From: Pseudorhodoferax sp032153935
GTDB taxonomy: Bacteria > Pseudomonadota > Gammaproteobacteria > Burkholderiales > Burkholderiaceae_C
Assembly (NCBI RefSeq): GCF_964253035.1
Contig: NZ_CAXUQL020000001.1
Location: 5,704,001-5,768,000, forward strand
Reading direction: 5' to 3'
DNA length: 64,000 nt
In this document: piece after piece, positions 24,532 to 32,932 of the stretch
Position numbering within the stretch: the stretch's first letter is position 1
Layout: every line of letters starts with the position of its first letter
Program-made: the position numbers and the translations under genes
The notes under the pieces: generated by a model
What the model saw: the letters and a program-made list of their open reading frames with translations, nothing else
Database searches by the model: none
What the model was told of the DNA's origin: nothing

Positions 24532-25431
24532 ATGCAAGCACAGCAAGAGACCAAGACCAGGCACGGGCTGGCCGCCGGCGACACCGGCCGGCCTGCACGC
24601 GCGGACTGGACCATCCCCCAGGGCTGGTCGCAGTACACGGCCGCGGAGCATGCCGTCTGGAAGACGCTGTTCGAACGCCAGAGCCGGCTGCTGCCGGGCC
24701 GCGCCTGCGATGCCTTCGTGCAGGGCATGCGCGATCTGCCCATCGGGCCCGAGCAGATTCCCGACTTCGAACGCCTCTCCGAGATCCTGCACGCCCGTAC
24801 CGGCTGGCAGGTCGTGGCCGTGCCGGGCCTGGTGCCAGACGAGGTGTTCTTCGAGCACCTCGCGAACCGGCGCTTTCCAGCCGGCCACTTCATCCGCCAG
24901 GCGCAAGAGCTCGACTACCTGGAAGAGCCCGACGTGTTCCACGACGTGTTCGGCCACGTGCCCATGCTCATGAACCCGGCGATCGCCGACTACATCCAGG
25001 CCTATGGCGTGGGCGGCCTGCGCGCGCAGCAGCTGGGCGTGCTGGACAAGCTGGCGCGGGTCTACTGGTACACGGTGGAATTCGGGCTCGTGCAGCAGGC
25101 CGACGGGCTGCGCATCTACGGCGCGGGCATCGCCTCCTCGTACACGGAAACCGTGTTCGCGCTCGACGATCCCTCGCCCAACCGCATCGCCTTCGGCCTC
25201 GAGCGCGTGATGCGCACGCGCTACCGCATCGACGATTTCCAGGAGAGCTACTTCGTGATCGACGACCTCGATCAGCTGCTGGAACTGGCCCGCATCGACT
25301 TCGCGCCGCTGTACGCGCGCACCCAGGGCCAGGCCGAGCACGTGCCCGGCACCGTGCTGGCCAGCGACCGCGTGCTGGTGCGCGGCACCGGCCGCTACCA
25401 CGCAGCCAAAAGCGCCCAGAAGTTGGTATAG
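24532..25431 (+). CDS. phhA: Phenylalanine 4-monooxygenase
   Basis: Pterin- and iron-dependent hydroxylase of 299 residues converting L-phenylalanine to L-tyrosine. The iron-binding facial triad is H137, H142 (FHDVFGHVP) and E183 (YTVEFGL). The bacterial form lacks the regulatory ACT domain, and the length matches. RBS GGGAGAG precedes the ATG. The 4a-carbinolamine dehydratase (phhB) is not adjacent. HppD, the third step of the same catabolic route, lies 6.3 kb downstream. The stop codon TAG overlaps the -10 box of tRNA-Cys. Confidence 0.95.
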   Translation: MQAQQETKTRHGLAAGDTGRPARADWTIPQGWSQYTAAEHAVWKTLFERQSRLLPGRACDAFVQGMRDLPIGPEQIPDFERLSEILHARTGWQVVAVPGLVPDEVFFEHLANRRFPAGHFIRQAQELDYLEEPDVFHDVFGHVPMLMNPAIADYIQAYGVGGLRAQQLGVLDKLARVYWYTVEFGLVQQADGLRIYGAGIASSYTETVFALDDPSPNRIAFGLERVMRTRYRIDDFQESYFVIDDLDQLLELARIDFAPLYARTQGQAEHVPGTVLASDRVLVRGTGRYHAAKSAQKLV

Positions 25432-25434
25432 AAT
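25427..25434 (+). promoter_or_regulatory. Candidate -10 element of the tRNA-Cys gene
   Basis: TATAGAAT lies 11 bp before the tRNA-Cys gene and contains the phhA stop codon TAG. It is a good -10 match. No consensus -35 is seen at the proper distance (CCAAAA is there). Read-through from phhA is therefore also possible. Confidence 0.4.
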
Positions 25435-25445
25435 CGTGGGCTTTT

Positions 25446-25519
25446 GGCGCGATAGCAAAGCGGTTATGCAACGGATTGCAAATCCGTCTAGCCCGGTTCG
25501 ACTCCGGGTCGCGCCTCCA
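25446..25519 (+). tRNA. tRNA-Cys (GCA)
   Basis: Cloverleaf of 74 nt with encoded CCA. The acceptor stem is GGCGCGA/TCGCGCC, the anticodon stem ACGGA/TCCGT with loop TTGCAAA (anticodon GCA at 25478-25480), and the T arm GCCCGGTTCGACTCCGGGT. The discriminator base is U, as required for tRNA-Cys. Confidence 0.95.
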
Positions 25520-25549
25520 GATTCTTCGTGATGATTTCGTAAAGATCGG

Positions 25550-25583
25550 CAGCCCCTGCAGCCCTGTGCTCCAGGGGCTGTTT
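25550..25583 (+). terminator. Hairpin terminator between tRNA-Cys and tRNA-Leu
   Basis: CAGCCCCTG (25550-25558) pairs perfectly with CAGGGGCTG (25572-25580) and is followed by TTTCGT. The 9-bp GC-rich stem with a short T-run fits an intrinsic terminator for the tRNA-Cys transcript. Confidence 0.6.
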
Positions 25584-25611
25584 CGTGTCGGCAGGCCTGC
25601 TTTGTCGATGT

Positions 25612-25704
25612 GCCCCGATGGTGAAACTGGCAGACACAGCGGACTTAAAATCCGCCGCTTACCCGCGAGGGGGCGTACGGGTTCGACCCCCGTTCGGGGC
25701 ACCA
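25612..25704 (+). tRNA. tRNA-Leu (TAA)
   Basis: Type II tRNA with encoded CCA. The acceptor is GCCCCGA/TCGGGGC. The anticodon loop CTTAAAA between GCGGA and TCCGC gives anticodon TAA (25646-25648). A long variable arm and a T arm with GGTTCGACC follow. The discriminator is A, the leucine identity element. Confidence 0.95.
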
Positions 25705-25758
25705 CAACCTCCTGCAAGCCCGACCCGCCAATGCACCGGGTCCAGATCCTTTCCCGGC

Positions 25759-26829
25759 ATGCGCCTTCACGCTCCGACCGTTTCCTGCACCGCAGGTGCC
25801 TGGCTTCGCCCCGCGGGATTCCTGCTGGCCGCCGCGCTGGTGGCCTGCGGTAGCGCGCCGCCCGCCAGCACCGTGGCCGCCGCGGCCAGCGAACCGGCCG
25901 CGACATCGCCCTCGCCTTCCGCGGCCATCAAGATCGGCGTCGCGCTCGGCGGCGGCGCAGCCAAGGGCTTCGCGCACATCGGCGTCATCAAGATGCTCGA
26001 GGCCAACGGCTTCGCGCCCACCGTGGTGGCCGGCACCAGCGCCGGCAGCGTGGTGGGCGCCCTGTACGCCAGCGGCATGAACGCGTTCGAGCTGCAGGAA
26101 AAGGCCGTCGCGCTCGACGAGGCCCGGATCCGCGACCTGCAGCTCTCCTCCGGCGGGCTGGTGCTGGGCCAGAAACTGGAGGACTACGTGAACGAGCAGG
26201 TGCGCCGCCAGCCGCTGGAACGGCTGGCCAAGCCCTTCGCGGCCGTGGCGACCCGGCTGGAGGACGGCGAACGCACGGTCTTCTCACGCGGCAACACGGG
26301 CCAGGCCGTGCGGGCCTCCAGCAGCGTGCCGGGCGTGTTCCAGCCCGTCACCATCGGCAGGTTCCACTTCGTCGATGGCGGCGTGGTCAGCCCCGTGCCG
26401 GTCGATGCGGCACGCCAGCTGGGCGCCGACGTCGTGGTCGCGGTGGACATCTCCAGCAAGGCGCGCGGCCAGGCGCCCGCCGGCATGCTGGGCACGCTCG
26501 GCCAGTCCATCGCCATCATGGGACAGAAGCTGGGCCAGGCCGAGCTGGCGCGCGCCGATGTCATCGTGCGCCCGCAGGTGCTGGACATCGGCGCGGCCGA
26601 CTTCACCCAGCGTGCCAACGCCATCCTGGAGGGCGAGAAGGCGGCCCTGGCCGCCATGCCGCAGATCCGCGAGCGCATCGCGCAACTGCAGGCGGCGCGC
26701 AACCAGGCCACCCGCCTCGCGCAGCAGAAAGCGGCCGAAGCGCAGCACGAGGCCTGCCTGGCGCAACGTTCGCGCCTGCAGAAGCTGGCCGGCATGGCGG
26801 GGATGGACAGCGGCTGCCCGGCGCCGTAG
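25759..26829 (+). CDS. Patatin-like phospholipase lipoprotein (RssA/NTE type)
   Basis: Exported lipoprotein of 356 residues with lipobox LVACGS after the signal peptide. A patatin domain spans about 60-270: oxyanion loop GVALGGGAAKGFAHIGV, nucleophile elbow GTSAGS and catalytic aspartate in FVDGGVVSP. The C-terminal third is a charged helix (LAAMPQIRERIAQLQAARNQ region) ending with two cysteines, C312-like and near the C-terminus. Starts farther upstream would overlap tRNA-Leu, so the ATG at 25759 is chosen. Such proteins hydrolyse phospholipid or lysophospholipid esters; the true substrate is unknown. Confidence 0.85.
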   Translation: MRLHAPTVSCTAGAWLRPAGFLLAAALVACGSAPPASTVAAAASEPAATSPSPSAAIKIGVALGGGAAKGFAHIGVIKMLEANGFAPTVVAGTSAGSVVGALYASGMNAFELQEKAVALDEARIRDLQLSSGGLVLGQKLEDYVNEQVRRQPLERLAKPFAAVATRLEDGERTVFSRGNTGQAVRASSSVPGVFQPVTIGRFHFVDGGVVSPVPVDAARQLGADVVVAVDISSKARGQAPAGMLGTLGQSIAIMGQKLGQAELARADVIVRPQVLDIGAADFTQRANAILEGEKAALAAMPQIRERIAQLQAARNQATRLAQQKAAEAQHEACLAQRSRLQKLAGMAGMDSGCPAP

Positions 26830-26976
26830 GCAGCCCGGCGCCATGCCCCCGGCAGCTGGCATCGTCGCGTCCACGGGTGGCGCGAGGGCTCGCCGGCGCG
26901 CCACGGCGCGGAACTTGTGGACACTGGCGCCGGCCCTGCCCTTGCGCACTCCGACACCCTCACCTGGAAGCGACCC

Positions 26977-28038
26977 ATGGATCGACGACTCTTCATCACC
27001 GGCGCCAGCGCCTTCGCCGCCGCACCCTGGCACAGCGCGCTCGCGCAGCCGCGCGCCGCCTGGCAGGACGACGCCGGCAGCATCACCGACGTACCCGGCC
27101 TGCGGGTCGGCCACTTCACCGACAGCCGCCGGCCCACGGGCTGCACGGTCATCGTGACCGAGGACGGCGCAGTCGGTGGCGTCGATGTGCGCGGCTCGGC
27201 ACCGGGCACGCGCGAGACCGATCTGCTGCAACCGACAAATCTCGTCGAGAAGGTGCACGCGGTCATGCTGTCCGGCGGCAGCGCGTTCGGGCTCGACGCG
27301 GCCACGGGGGTCATGCGCTACCTGGAGGAGCGCAAGATCGGCTTCGACGTGGGCGTCACGCACGTACCCATCGTGCCCGCGGCCATCATCTTCGACCTCG
27401 GTGTCGGCGATGGCCGCATCCGTCCCGACGCGCAGGCCGGCTACCGCGCCTGCGAAGCCGCCAGCACGCAGCGGCCGGCCGAAGGCAACGTGGGCGCTGG
27501 CGCGGGCGCCACGGTCGGCAAGCTGTTCGGCGCCAGGCGCGCCATGAAGGGCGGGCTCGGCATGGCCTCGCTCCAGGTGGCCGGCCTCACGGTCGGCGCC
27601 ATCGTCGTGGCCAATGCGGTGGGCGACGTGATCGACCCCGACACGGCGCAGCCCATCGCCGGCGCGCGCACCGAGGACGGCCGCCGCCTGCTGGACGCAC
27701 GGCGCGCCATCGCGGCAGGCCAGGTGCCGCAGCGCCTGCTGGCCGGCACCAACACCACCATCGGCCTCGTCGCCACCGATGCCGTGCTGACCAAGGCCCA
27801 GGCGCAGAAGATCGCCCAGATGGCGCACGACGGCCTGGCGCGCAGCATCAATCCCGTCCACACCATGAACGACGGCGACACCCTCTTCGCGCTGGGCACG
27901 GGAAAGTCCGGCAAGACGGGCAACCCCAACCTGCTGGGCATGCTCGCCGCCGAGGCCATGGCGCGCGCGGTGGTGCGCGCCGTCCGGGCCGCCAACGGCA
28001 TCGAGGGCTACCCGAGCGCCGCCGACCTCAGGACGTGA
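26977..28038 (+). CDS. P1 (S58) family peptidase, DmpA-like aminopeptidase
   Basis: Self-cleaving Ntn-hydrolase of 353 residues related to DmpA (L-aminopeptidase/D-esterase) and beta-peptidyl aminopeptidases. The signal sequence begins MDRRLFITGASAF, with a twin-arginine-like start, so export is likely. Family blocks are ITDVPGLRVGHFTD, MLSGGSAFGLDAATGVMRYL, GNVGAGAGATVGK and LAGTNTTIGLVATDA, where chain cleavage would expose the nucleophilic threonine or serine. RBS GGAAG precedes the chosen ATG. Its 3' end overlaps by 11 bp the end of the convergent SOS-linked gene. Confidence 0.85.
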   Translation: MDRRLFITGASAFAAAPWHSALAQPRAAWQDDAGSITDVPGLRVGHFTDSRRPTGCTVIVTEDGAVGGVDVRGSAPGTRETDLLQPTNLVEKVHAVMLSGGSAFGLDAATGVMRYLEERKIGFDVGVTHVPIVPAAIIFDLGVGDGRIRPDAQAGYRACEAASTQRPAEGNVGAGAGATVGKLFGARRAMKGGLGMASLQVAGLTVGAIVVANAVGDVIDPDTAQPIAGARTEDGRRLLDARRAIAAGQVPQRLLAGTNTTIGLVATDAVLTKAQAQKIAQMAHDGLARSINPVHTMNDGDTLFALGTGKSGKTGNPNLLGMLAAEAMARAVVRAVRAANGIEGYPSAADLRT

Positions 28039-28378
28039 CGGACACCTCGAACCAGGCGTCCGTCACGTCGGCCAGGCTCTGCAGGCCGGTGTAGCGCGCA
28101 GCGGCATTGGCACGCTCCCAGCGGCGCACCAGGTCTGGCGCCGGTGCCTCGCCATCGCGCTCCGCCTGCATGAGCTGGCGCACCAGGGCCGCCACCTGTT
28201 CGGGTGGACCCAGCCGGTCTTCCAGCGCCGCCCGGAAGCGCAGTTCCGCCGCAGCGCGTTGCTGCTCCGTCATGCCCGCATCCTCGCGCAACACCGCGGC
28301 ATACGGCGGTGGCGGTGGCGGAGGTGGTGCTGGAGGCGCCGGGGGTTGAAGATCCAAGCAGAGCTGGACGGGATCCAT
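28028..28378 (-). CDS. Small protein with clamp-binding motif behind a LexA box (putative SOS factor)
   Basis: Unrecognised 116-residue protein. Residues 5-10 read QLCLDL, matching the hexameric beta-clamp (DnaN) binding motif QLxLxL known from Hda and some SOS polymerases. A proline-rich tether (about 11-26, with a run of eight Pro) follows. Residues 33-116 look like a compact helical domain (EQQRAAAELRFRAALEDRL, then VAALVRQLMQAERDG) ending ADVTDAWFEVSV. A perfect LexA operator lies 15 bp upstream and overlaps a TATACT -10 box. The convergent overlap with the DmpA-type gene is 11 bp. The arrangement suggests a DNA-damage-induced protein that docks on the sliding clamp. The function is inferred from motif and operator only. 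Confidence 0.65.
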   Translation of the reverse strand: MDPVQLCLDLQPPAPPAPPPPPPPPYAAVLREDAGMTEQQRAAAELRFRAALEDRLGPPEQVAALVRQLMQAERDGEAPAPDLVRRWERANAAARYTGLQSLADVTDAWFEVSVTS

Positions 28379-28392
28379 CGCGCAATGGGTGA

Positions 28393-28408
28393 CTGTATTT
28401 AATTACAG
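28393..28408. promoter_or_regulatory. LexA operator (SOS box)
   Basis: CTGT-N8-ACAG with an all-A/T centre (ATTTAATT) exactly matches the E. coli-type LexA consensus used in most Betaproteobacteria. On the minus strand it overlaps TATACT (28407-28412), so bound LexA would block the promoter of the 116-residue clamp-motif gene starting at 28378. The plus-strand gene begins 220 bp away, less suitable for repression. Confidence 0.8.
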
Positions 28409-28628
28409 TATATGTGCCCGCATGCCGTGCCGAGCCTGGCCCCGTCCGGCATGTTGCAAAATACGCGCCTTGCCAACGTCCGCCGGACTCCCCACGCCGG
28501 GCGCCCACACAGTCTGGCGGCCGGCGAAAGCAGCGCGCGCCACAGTGCGTCCGCGCTGCCCGACCCCGCTTGCGGGCCCCGCCGCACACCGCGTTGGCAT
28601 GGCCTCACGCACCCGCTACCATCCCCCT

Positions 28629-29267
28629 ATGTCACGCTACAACGCCCCCTTCGAGATCCACGTCCACGGCCAGGTGCCGCTGCGCGCGGACGTGAACTAC
28701 GAGCAGATCCAGGAGGCGCTCAAACCCCTGTGGAAATACGCCGGTGCACGCTCACTGGCGGCTGCCGCGGCCAGCGCCTATGAGGAAGAGCCCGGCATCC
28801 GCTTCGAGACCGCCGAGCACCTGCTCGACATGTGCTGGACCGTGCCCGGCGACGAGGACTTCAAGCAGGCGCTGGACGAGATGTGCATGAGCCTGAACGA
28901 GCTGTCCGAGCGCGGCGCGGCCATCGAGGTCAGCTTCTACGACGCCGAATTCGACGAGGACGACGAGGAGCCCCCCGAGGACGAGGAGTCGCGCGACGAC
29001 TTCGTCATGCTGTTCGTCGGCCCCGACCCGGCGGCCATCATGCAGGTGCAGCGCGACCTGCTGGTGCAGGACGTGATCCACACCATGGAGCGCCACTTCG
29101 ACGCGAGCGAGCTGTCCGGCGTGGTGGCCGAGATCGACAAGCTGTTCACGCAGCGCTTCGACGCACTGACGAACTCGCTGGACCTGGGCAAGCCCTCGCG
29201 CGGCCCCGGCTCCGGTGGCGGCAGCCACGGCGGTGGCGGCGGCCGCCGCCCGCGCCACCTTCATTGA
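28629..29267 (+). CDS. Conserved acidic protein of unknown function
   Basis: Unrecognised protein of 212 residues without signal peptide or membrane segment. The N-terminal half is well structured (APFEIHVHGQVPLRADVNY). It is followed by a very acidic loop (about residues 103-115, DEDDEEPPEDEES), a second structured part (DFVMLFVGPDPAAIMQVQRD) and a Gly/Ser-rich basic tail (GGGSHGGGGGRRPRHLH). The alternation suggests a cytoplasmic oligomer. It is preceded by a 250-bp region holding the LexA box but no obvious promoter of its own. I do not recognise a function. Confidence 0.7.
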   Translation: MSRYNAPFEIHVHGQVPLRADVNYEQIQEALKPLWKYAGARSLAAAAASAYEEEPGIRFETAEHLLDMCWTVPGDEDFKQALDEMCMSLNELSERGAAIEVSFYDAEFDEDDEEPPEDEESRDDFVMLFVGPDPAAIMQVQRDLLVQDVIHTMERHFDASELSGVVAEIDKLFTQRFDALTNSLDLGKPSRGPGSGGGSHGGGGGRRPRHLH

Positions 29268-29339
29268 GACGTCCCACCAGGCCGCTCCGCGGCCTTCGGC
29301 ACCGCTGCCCGCAAGCCTTGCCGACGATAGACCGAAACG

Positions 29340-30257
29340 TCAGGAGCGGACGGTGCCGGTGGGCGCCGGCGCGCGCCACAGGTTGAGCAGGTTGCCCACC
29401 AGGATCAGCGCCGTGCCCAGTGCCATCCACAGGTCGATGCGCTCGGCGTAGACCAGCCAGCCGGCCAGGGCCGAGAGCGGCACGCGCAGGAAGTCCATCG
29501 GCACCACCACGGTGGCATCGGCGTGGCGCATGGCGCTGGCCATGCAATAGTGCGCGTAGGTGCCCGCGATGGCCACCAGCGTGACCCAGCCCCATCCGGC
29601 GGCCGTGGGCCAGCGCCACACGGCCAGCGCGGGCAGCAGGCCCAGCACCGACTGCACCGCCAGCATCCAGAACATGATGGTCACGGCCTGCTCGGTGCGG
29701 GCCATCGATTTCACGAGGATCACCGACACCGCGAAGCCCAGCGCCGCCACCAGCGCGATGGCTTGCCCGGCACCGATGCCGGCGCCGCCGGCCGGGCGCG
29801 CGATCATGGCCACGCCGATGGCGCCGAGCACGACGGCGGCCAGCTTCCAGCGGTGCAGCCGCTCGCCCAGGAACAGCGCGGCCAGCAGGACGGTCCAGAT
29901 CGGCATCGTGAACTCGATGGCCACCACCTGCCCGAGCGGGATCAGCGTCAGCGCAAGGAACCAGCCGTATTGCGCGGCGTAGTGCACGGCGTTGCGGCCC
30001 ACGTGGCGCGGCAGCTGGCGCGTGCGCAGCGCCGAGAAGCCGCCGGCCATGCGCACCAGTGGATAGAGCAGCACCAGGCCCATCAGCGAGCGCATCTCCA
30101 TGATCTGGAACACGTCCATCTCGCGCGTGGCCTGGCGGCCCGCCACGGCGACGACCAGCATCAGCGACAGCCAGCCCGCCATCCACGGAGCAGCGCGCCG
30201 GGCCTGGTCCCGCACGGGAACGGGAACGGCGGCGGGCGGCAAGGGAATGCTGGACAT
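29340..30257 (-). CDS. DMT-family (EamA) transporter
   Basis: Inner-membrane permease of 305 residues with ten predicted helices in two EamA repeats, the second beginning near GAGIGAGQAIALVAAL. Unrelated in detail to the EamA protein of the phosphonate locus. The start at 30257 is chosen because the longer frame (from 30317) adds a polar, non-conserved extension. It is divergent from the oxidoreductase gene with 123 bp between. Members export amino acids or related metabolites; substrate unknown. Confidence 0.82.
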   Translation of the reverse strand: MSSIPLPPAAVPVPVRDQARRAAPWMAGWLSLMLVVAVAGRQATREMDVFQIMEMRSLMGLVLLYPLVRMAGGFSALRTRQLPRHVGRNAVHYAAQYGWFLALTLIPLGQVVAIEFTMPIWTVLLAALFLGERLHRWKLAAVVLGAIGVAMIARPAGGAGIGAGQAIALVAALGFAVSVILVKSMARTEQAVTIMFWMLAVQSVLGLLPALAVWRWPTAAGWGWVTLVAIAGTYAHYCMASAMRHADATVVVPMDFLRVPLSALAGWLVYAERIDLWMALGTALILVGNLLNLWRAPAPTGTVRS

Positions 30258-30380
30258 GCAAGGCACCGGCGCGTCTCGCGGCGCCGCCGGTTCGTCTCCT
30301 GGTTGTAGGGCTGCCACTGTACCGCCAGGGGGTGTGCGCTATGGTCGCGGACCCAACACCTACGACAGGAGACAAGACCC

Positions 30381-31721
30381 ATGAGCCTGCACCGTCAACT
30401 GCAGCAGCGCGCGGCCGAGGGCCGCCCCATCCGCATCGGCCTGATCGGCGCCGGCAAGTTCGGCTCCATGTACCTGGCCCAGGTGCCGCGTACGCCGGGC
30501 GTGCACCTGGTGGCGATTGCCGACCTCTCGCCCGCGGCCGCCCGCACCAACCTCGCCCGCGTGGGCTGGGACGCCGGCCGCAGCGCCGCCCGCTCGTTTG
30601 AGGAAGCGCTGCGCGAAGGCACGACCTGGATCACCGAGGACTGGCAGGCCGTCACGCGGCACCCGCAGATCGACGTGGTGGTCGAGTGCACCGGCCACCC
30701 CGTGGCGGCCGTGGCGCACTGCCTGGATGCCTTCGCGCACGGCAAGCACGTGGTCAACGTGACGGTGGAGGCTGACGCCTTCTGCGGCCCGCTGCTGGCG
30801 CGCCGCGCCGAGGAGGCGGGCGTGGTCTATTCCCTGGCCTTCGGCGACCAGCCCGCGCTGATCTGCGACCTGGTGGACTGGGCGCGCAGCTGCGGCTTTC
30901 CGGTGGTGGCGGCCGGGCGCGGCCACAAGTGGCTGCCGCACTTCAGCGCATCCACGCCCGAGACGGTCTGGGGCCACTACGGCCTCACGCCCGAGCAGGC
31001 GCAGCGCGGCGGCCTCAACCCCAAGATGTTCAACAGCTTCCTGGATGGCTCCAAGCCCTCCATCGAGAGCGCGGCCGTGGCCAATGCCACTGGCCTGGCC
31101 GTGCCTTCCGACGGACTGCTCTACCCGCCTGCGGCCGTGGACCAGATCCCCAACGTCACGCGCCCGCGCAGCGAAGGCGGTGTGCTCGAGCACAAGGGCA
31201 TGGTCGAGGTGGTTTCCTCGCTGCAGGCCGACGGCACGCCCATCCCCTACGACATCCGCATGGGCGTGTGGGTCACGGTCGAGGGCGAGACCGAGTACAT
31301 CCGCAACTGCTTCGAGGAATACAACGCCAAGACCGACGACAGCGGCCGCTACTTCACGCTGTACAAGCGCTGGCACCTGATCGGGCTGGAGGTGGGCATG
31401 TCGGTCGCCAGCGTGGCGCTGCGGCGTGAACCCACGGGCGCGGCCGTGGCCTGGAACGCCGACGTGGTCGCCACCGCCAAGCGCGACCTGGCCGTGGGCG
31501 AGACGCTGGACGGCGAAGGCGGCTACACCGTCTGGGGCAAGCTGCTGCCGGTGCAGCGCTCGCTGGGCTTCGGCGGCCTGCCGCTAGGCCTGGCGCACGA
31601 CGTGAAGCTGGTGCGGCCCGTCAAGGCGGGCCAGAGCCTCAGCTGGGACGACGTGGTGCTGGACCAGACCACGCCGGCCTTCAAGCTCAGGCGGGAGCTC
31701 GAAACACTCTTCGGCCGCTGA
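30381..31721 (+). CDS. Gfo/Idh-like oxidoreductase with C-terminal SAF-like domain
   Basis: Cytoplasmic NAD(P)-binding protein of 446 residues. The N-terminal Rossmann fold has IRIGLIGAGKFGSMYLAQ (residues 17-34) and the follow-up VVVECTGHPVAAVAHC. A middle domain has FGDQPALICDLVDWAR and PNVTRPRSEGGVLEHKG. The last 100 residues resemble a SAF/antifreeze-like fold (AKRDLAVGETLDGEGGYTVWG and VKAGQSLSWDDVVLD). This architecture is often annotated as homoserine-dehydrogenase-like or FlgA-like, with roles in sugar-acid metabolism. Substrate not determinable. RBS AGGAG. The stop codon abuts the hppD stop with no spacer (TGATCA). Confidence 0.78.
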   Translation: MSLHRQLQQRAAEGRPIRIGLIGAGKFGSMYLAQVPRTPGVHLVAIADLSPAAARTNLARVGWDAGRSAARSFEEALREGTTWITEDWQAVTRHPQIDVVVECTGHPVAAVAHCLDAFAHGKHVVNVTVEADAFCGPLLARRAEEAGVVYSLAFGDQPALICDLVDWARSCGFPVVAAGRGHKWLPHFSASTPETVWGHYGLTPEQAQRGGLNPKMFNSFLDGSKPSIESAAVANATGLAVPSDGLLYPPAAVDQIPNVTRPRSEGGVLEHKGMVEVVSSLQADGTPIPYDIRMGVWVTVEGETEYIRNCFEEYNAKTDDSGRYFTLYKRWHLIGLEVGMSVASVALRREPTGAAVAWNADVVATAKRDLAVGETLDGEGGYTVWGKLLPVQRSLGFGGLPLGLAHDVKLVRPVKAGQSLSWDDVVLDQTTPAFKLRRELETLFGR

Positions 31722-32807
31722 TCAGGCCTCGGTCTCCAGCACGCCGCGGTTGATCTGGTCGCGCTCCAGCGACTCGAACAGCGCCTTGAAGTTGCCCTCG
31801 CCGAAGCCTTCGCGGTAGTCGCCCTTGCGCTGGATGAACTCGAAGAACACCGGGCCCAGCAGCGGCTCGGAGAAGATCTGCAGCAACAGGCGCGGGCGGC
31901 CGCCCTCGGTCGTGCCGTCCAGCAGGATGCCGCGCGCCTGCAGCTCGGGCACCGGCTCGCCATGGCCGGGCAGGCGCGTTTCCAGGTTCTGGTAGTAGAC
32001 GTCGTTGGGCGCCGTCAACACCGGGATGCCGGCCAGCTGCAGGCTGTCGATGGCCTCCAGCAGGTTGTCCGTCAGCAAGGCGATGTGCTGGATGCCCTCG
32101 CCGTTGAACTGCATCAGGAACTCCTCGATCTGCCCACCGCCCTTCTTGGCTTCCTCGTTGAGCGGGATGCGGATCAGCCCGTCGGGTGCGGTCATGGCCT
32201 TGCTGGTCAGGCCCGTGTACTCGCCCTTGATGTCGAAGTAGCGGATCTCCTGGAAGTTGAACAGCTTGTTGTAGAAGTCCGCCCAGTGCGTCATGCGGCC
32301 GCGGTAGACGTTGTGCGTGAGGTGGTCCACCACCTGGAAGCCGTGGCCCTTGGGCCGGCGGTCCACGCCGGGCAGGAACTCGAAGTCGATGTCGTAGATG
32401 CTCTTGCCGTCCTCGAAGCGGTCGATCAGGTACAGCGGCGCGCCACCGATGCCCTTGATCGCCGGCAGCCGCAGCTCCATGGGGCCGGTGCCGATCTCGA
32501 TGGGCTGGGCGCCCAGCTCCAGCGCGCGGTTGTAGGCCTTGTGCGAATCCTTGACGCGAAAGGCCAGGCCGCAGGCCGAGGGGCCGTGTTCGGCCGCGAA
32601 ATAGCCGGCTTCGCTGCGAGGCTCGTTGTTGACGATGAAGTTGATCTCGTTCTGCCGGTACAGCAGCACGTTCTTGGAGCGGTGGCGTGCCACCAGCGTG
32701 AAGCCCATCTTCTCGAACAGCGGCTCCAGCACGCCGGGCGTGGGCGAGGCGAATTCCACGAACTCGAAGCCGCACAGGCCCATGGGGTTGTCAAACAGGT
32801 CGGCCAT
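31722..32807 (-). CDS. hppD: 4-hydroxyphenylpyruvate dioxygenase
   Basis: Non-heme iron dioxygenase of 361 residues converting 4-hydroxyphenylpyruvate to homogentisate in tyrosine catabolism. Iron ligands are H162 (DHLTHNV), H241 (IQHIALLTD) and E323 (FFEFIQRKGD). Length and the C-terminal gating region (GFGEGNFKALFESLE) match the enzyme rather than the shorter hydroxymandelate synthase. It acts downstream of phhA in the same window. It is transcribed alone and is convergent with the oxidoreductase gene, whose stop it touches. Confidence 0.95.
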   Translation of the reverse strand: MADLFDNPMGLCGFEFVEFASPTPGVLEPLFEKMGFTLVARHRSKNVLLYRQNEINFIVNNEPRSEAGYFAAEHGPSACGLAFRVKDSHKAYNRALELGAQPIEIGTGPMELRLPAIKGIGGAPLYLIDRFEDGKSIYDIDFEFLPGVDRRPKGHGFQVVDHLTHNVYRGRMTHWADFYNKLFNFQEIRYFDIKGEYTGLTSKAMTAPDGLIRIPLNEEAKKGGGQIEEFLMQFNGEGIQHIALLTDNLLEAIDSLQLAGIPVLTAPNDVYYQNLETRLPGHGEPVPELQARGILLDGTTEGGRPRLLLQIFSEPLLGPVFFEFIQRKGDYREGFGEGNFKALFESLERDQINRGVLETEA

Positions 32808-32932
32808 GTCTTTTCTCCGGTGAAGTGGGGGTTGGCTCCAGAAACATCAATGCTAGGCAAATCTCACGCATGATTCCTGCGTTCTTTCCAGATACCACGC
32901 CGCCAGCTGCAGGAATCGCGCGGCCACCGCCT

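Noticed and set aside
32843..32880. Near-palindrome TCACGCATGA upstream of hppD as an Lrp or PhhR site
   Set aside because: Two mismatches and no adjacent regulator gene; support insufficient.
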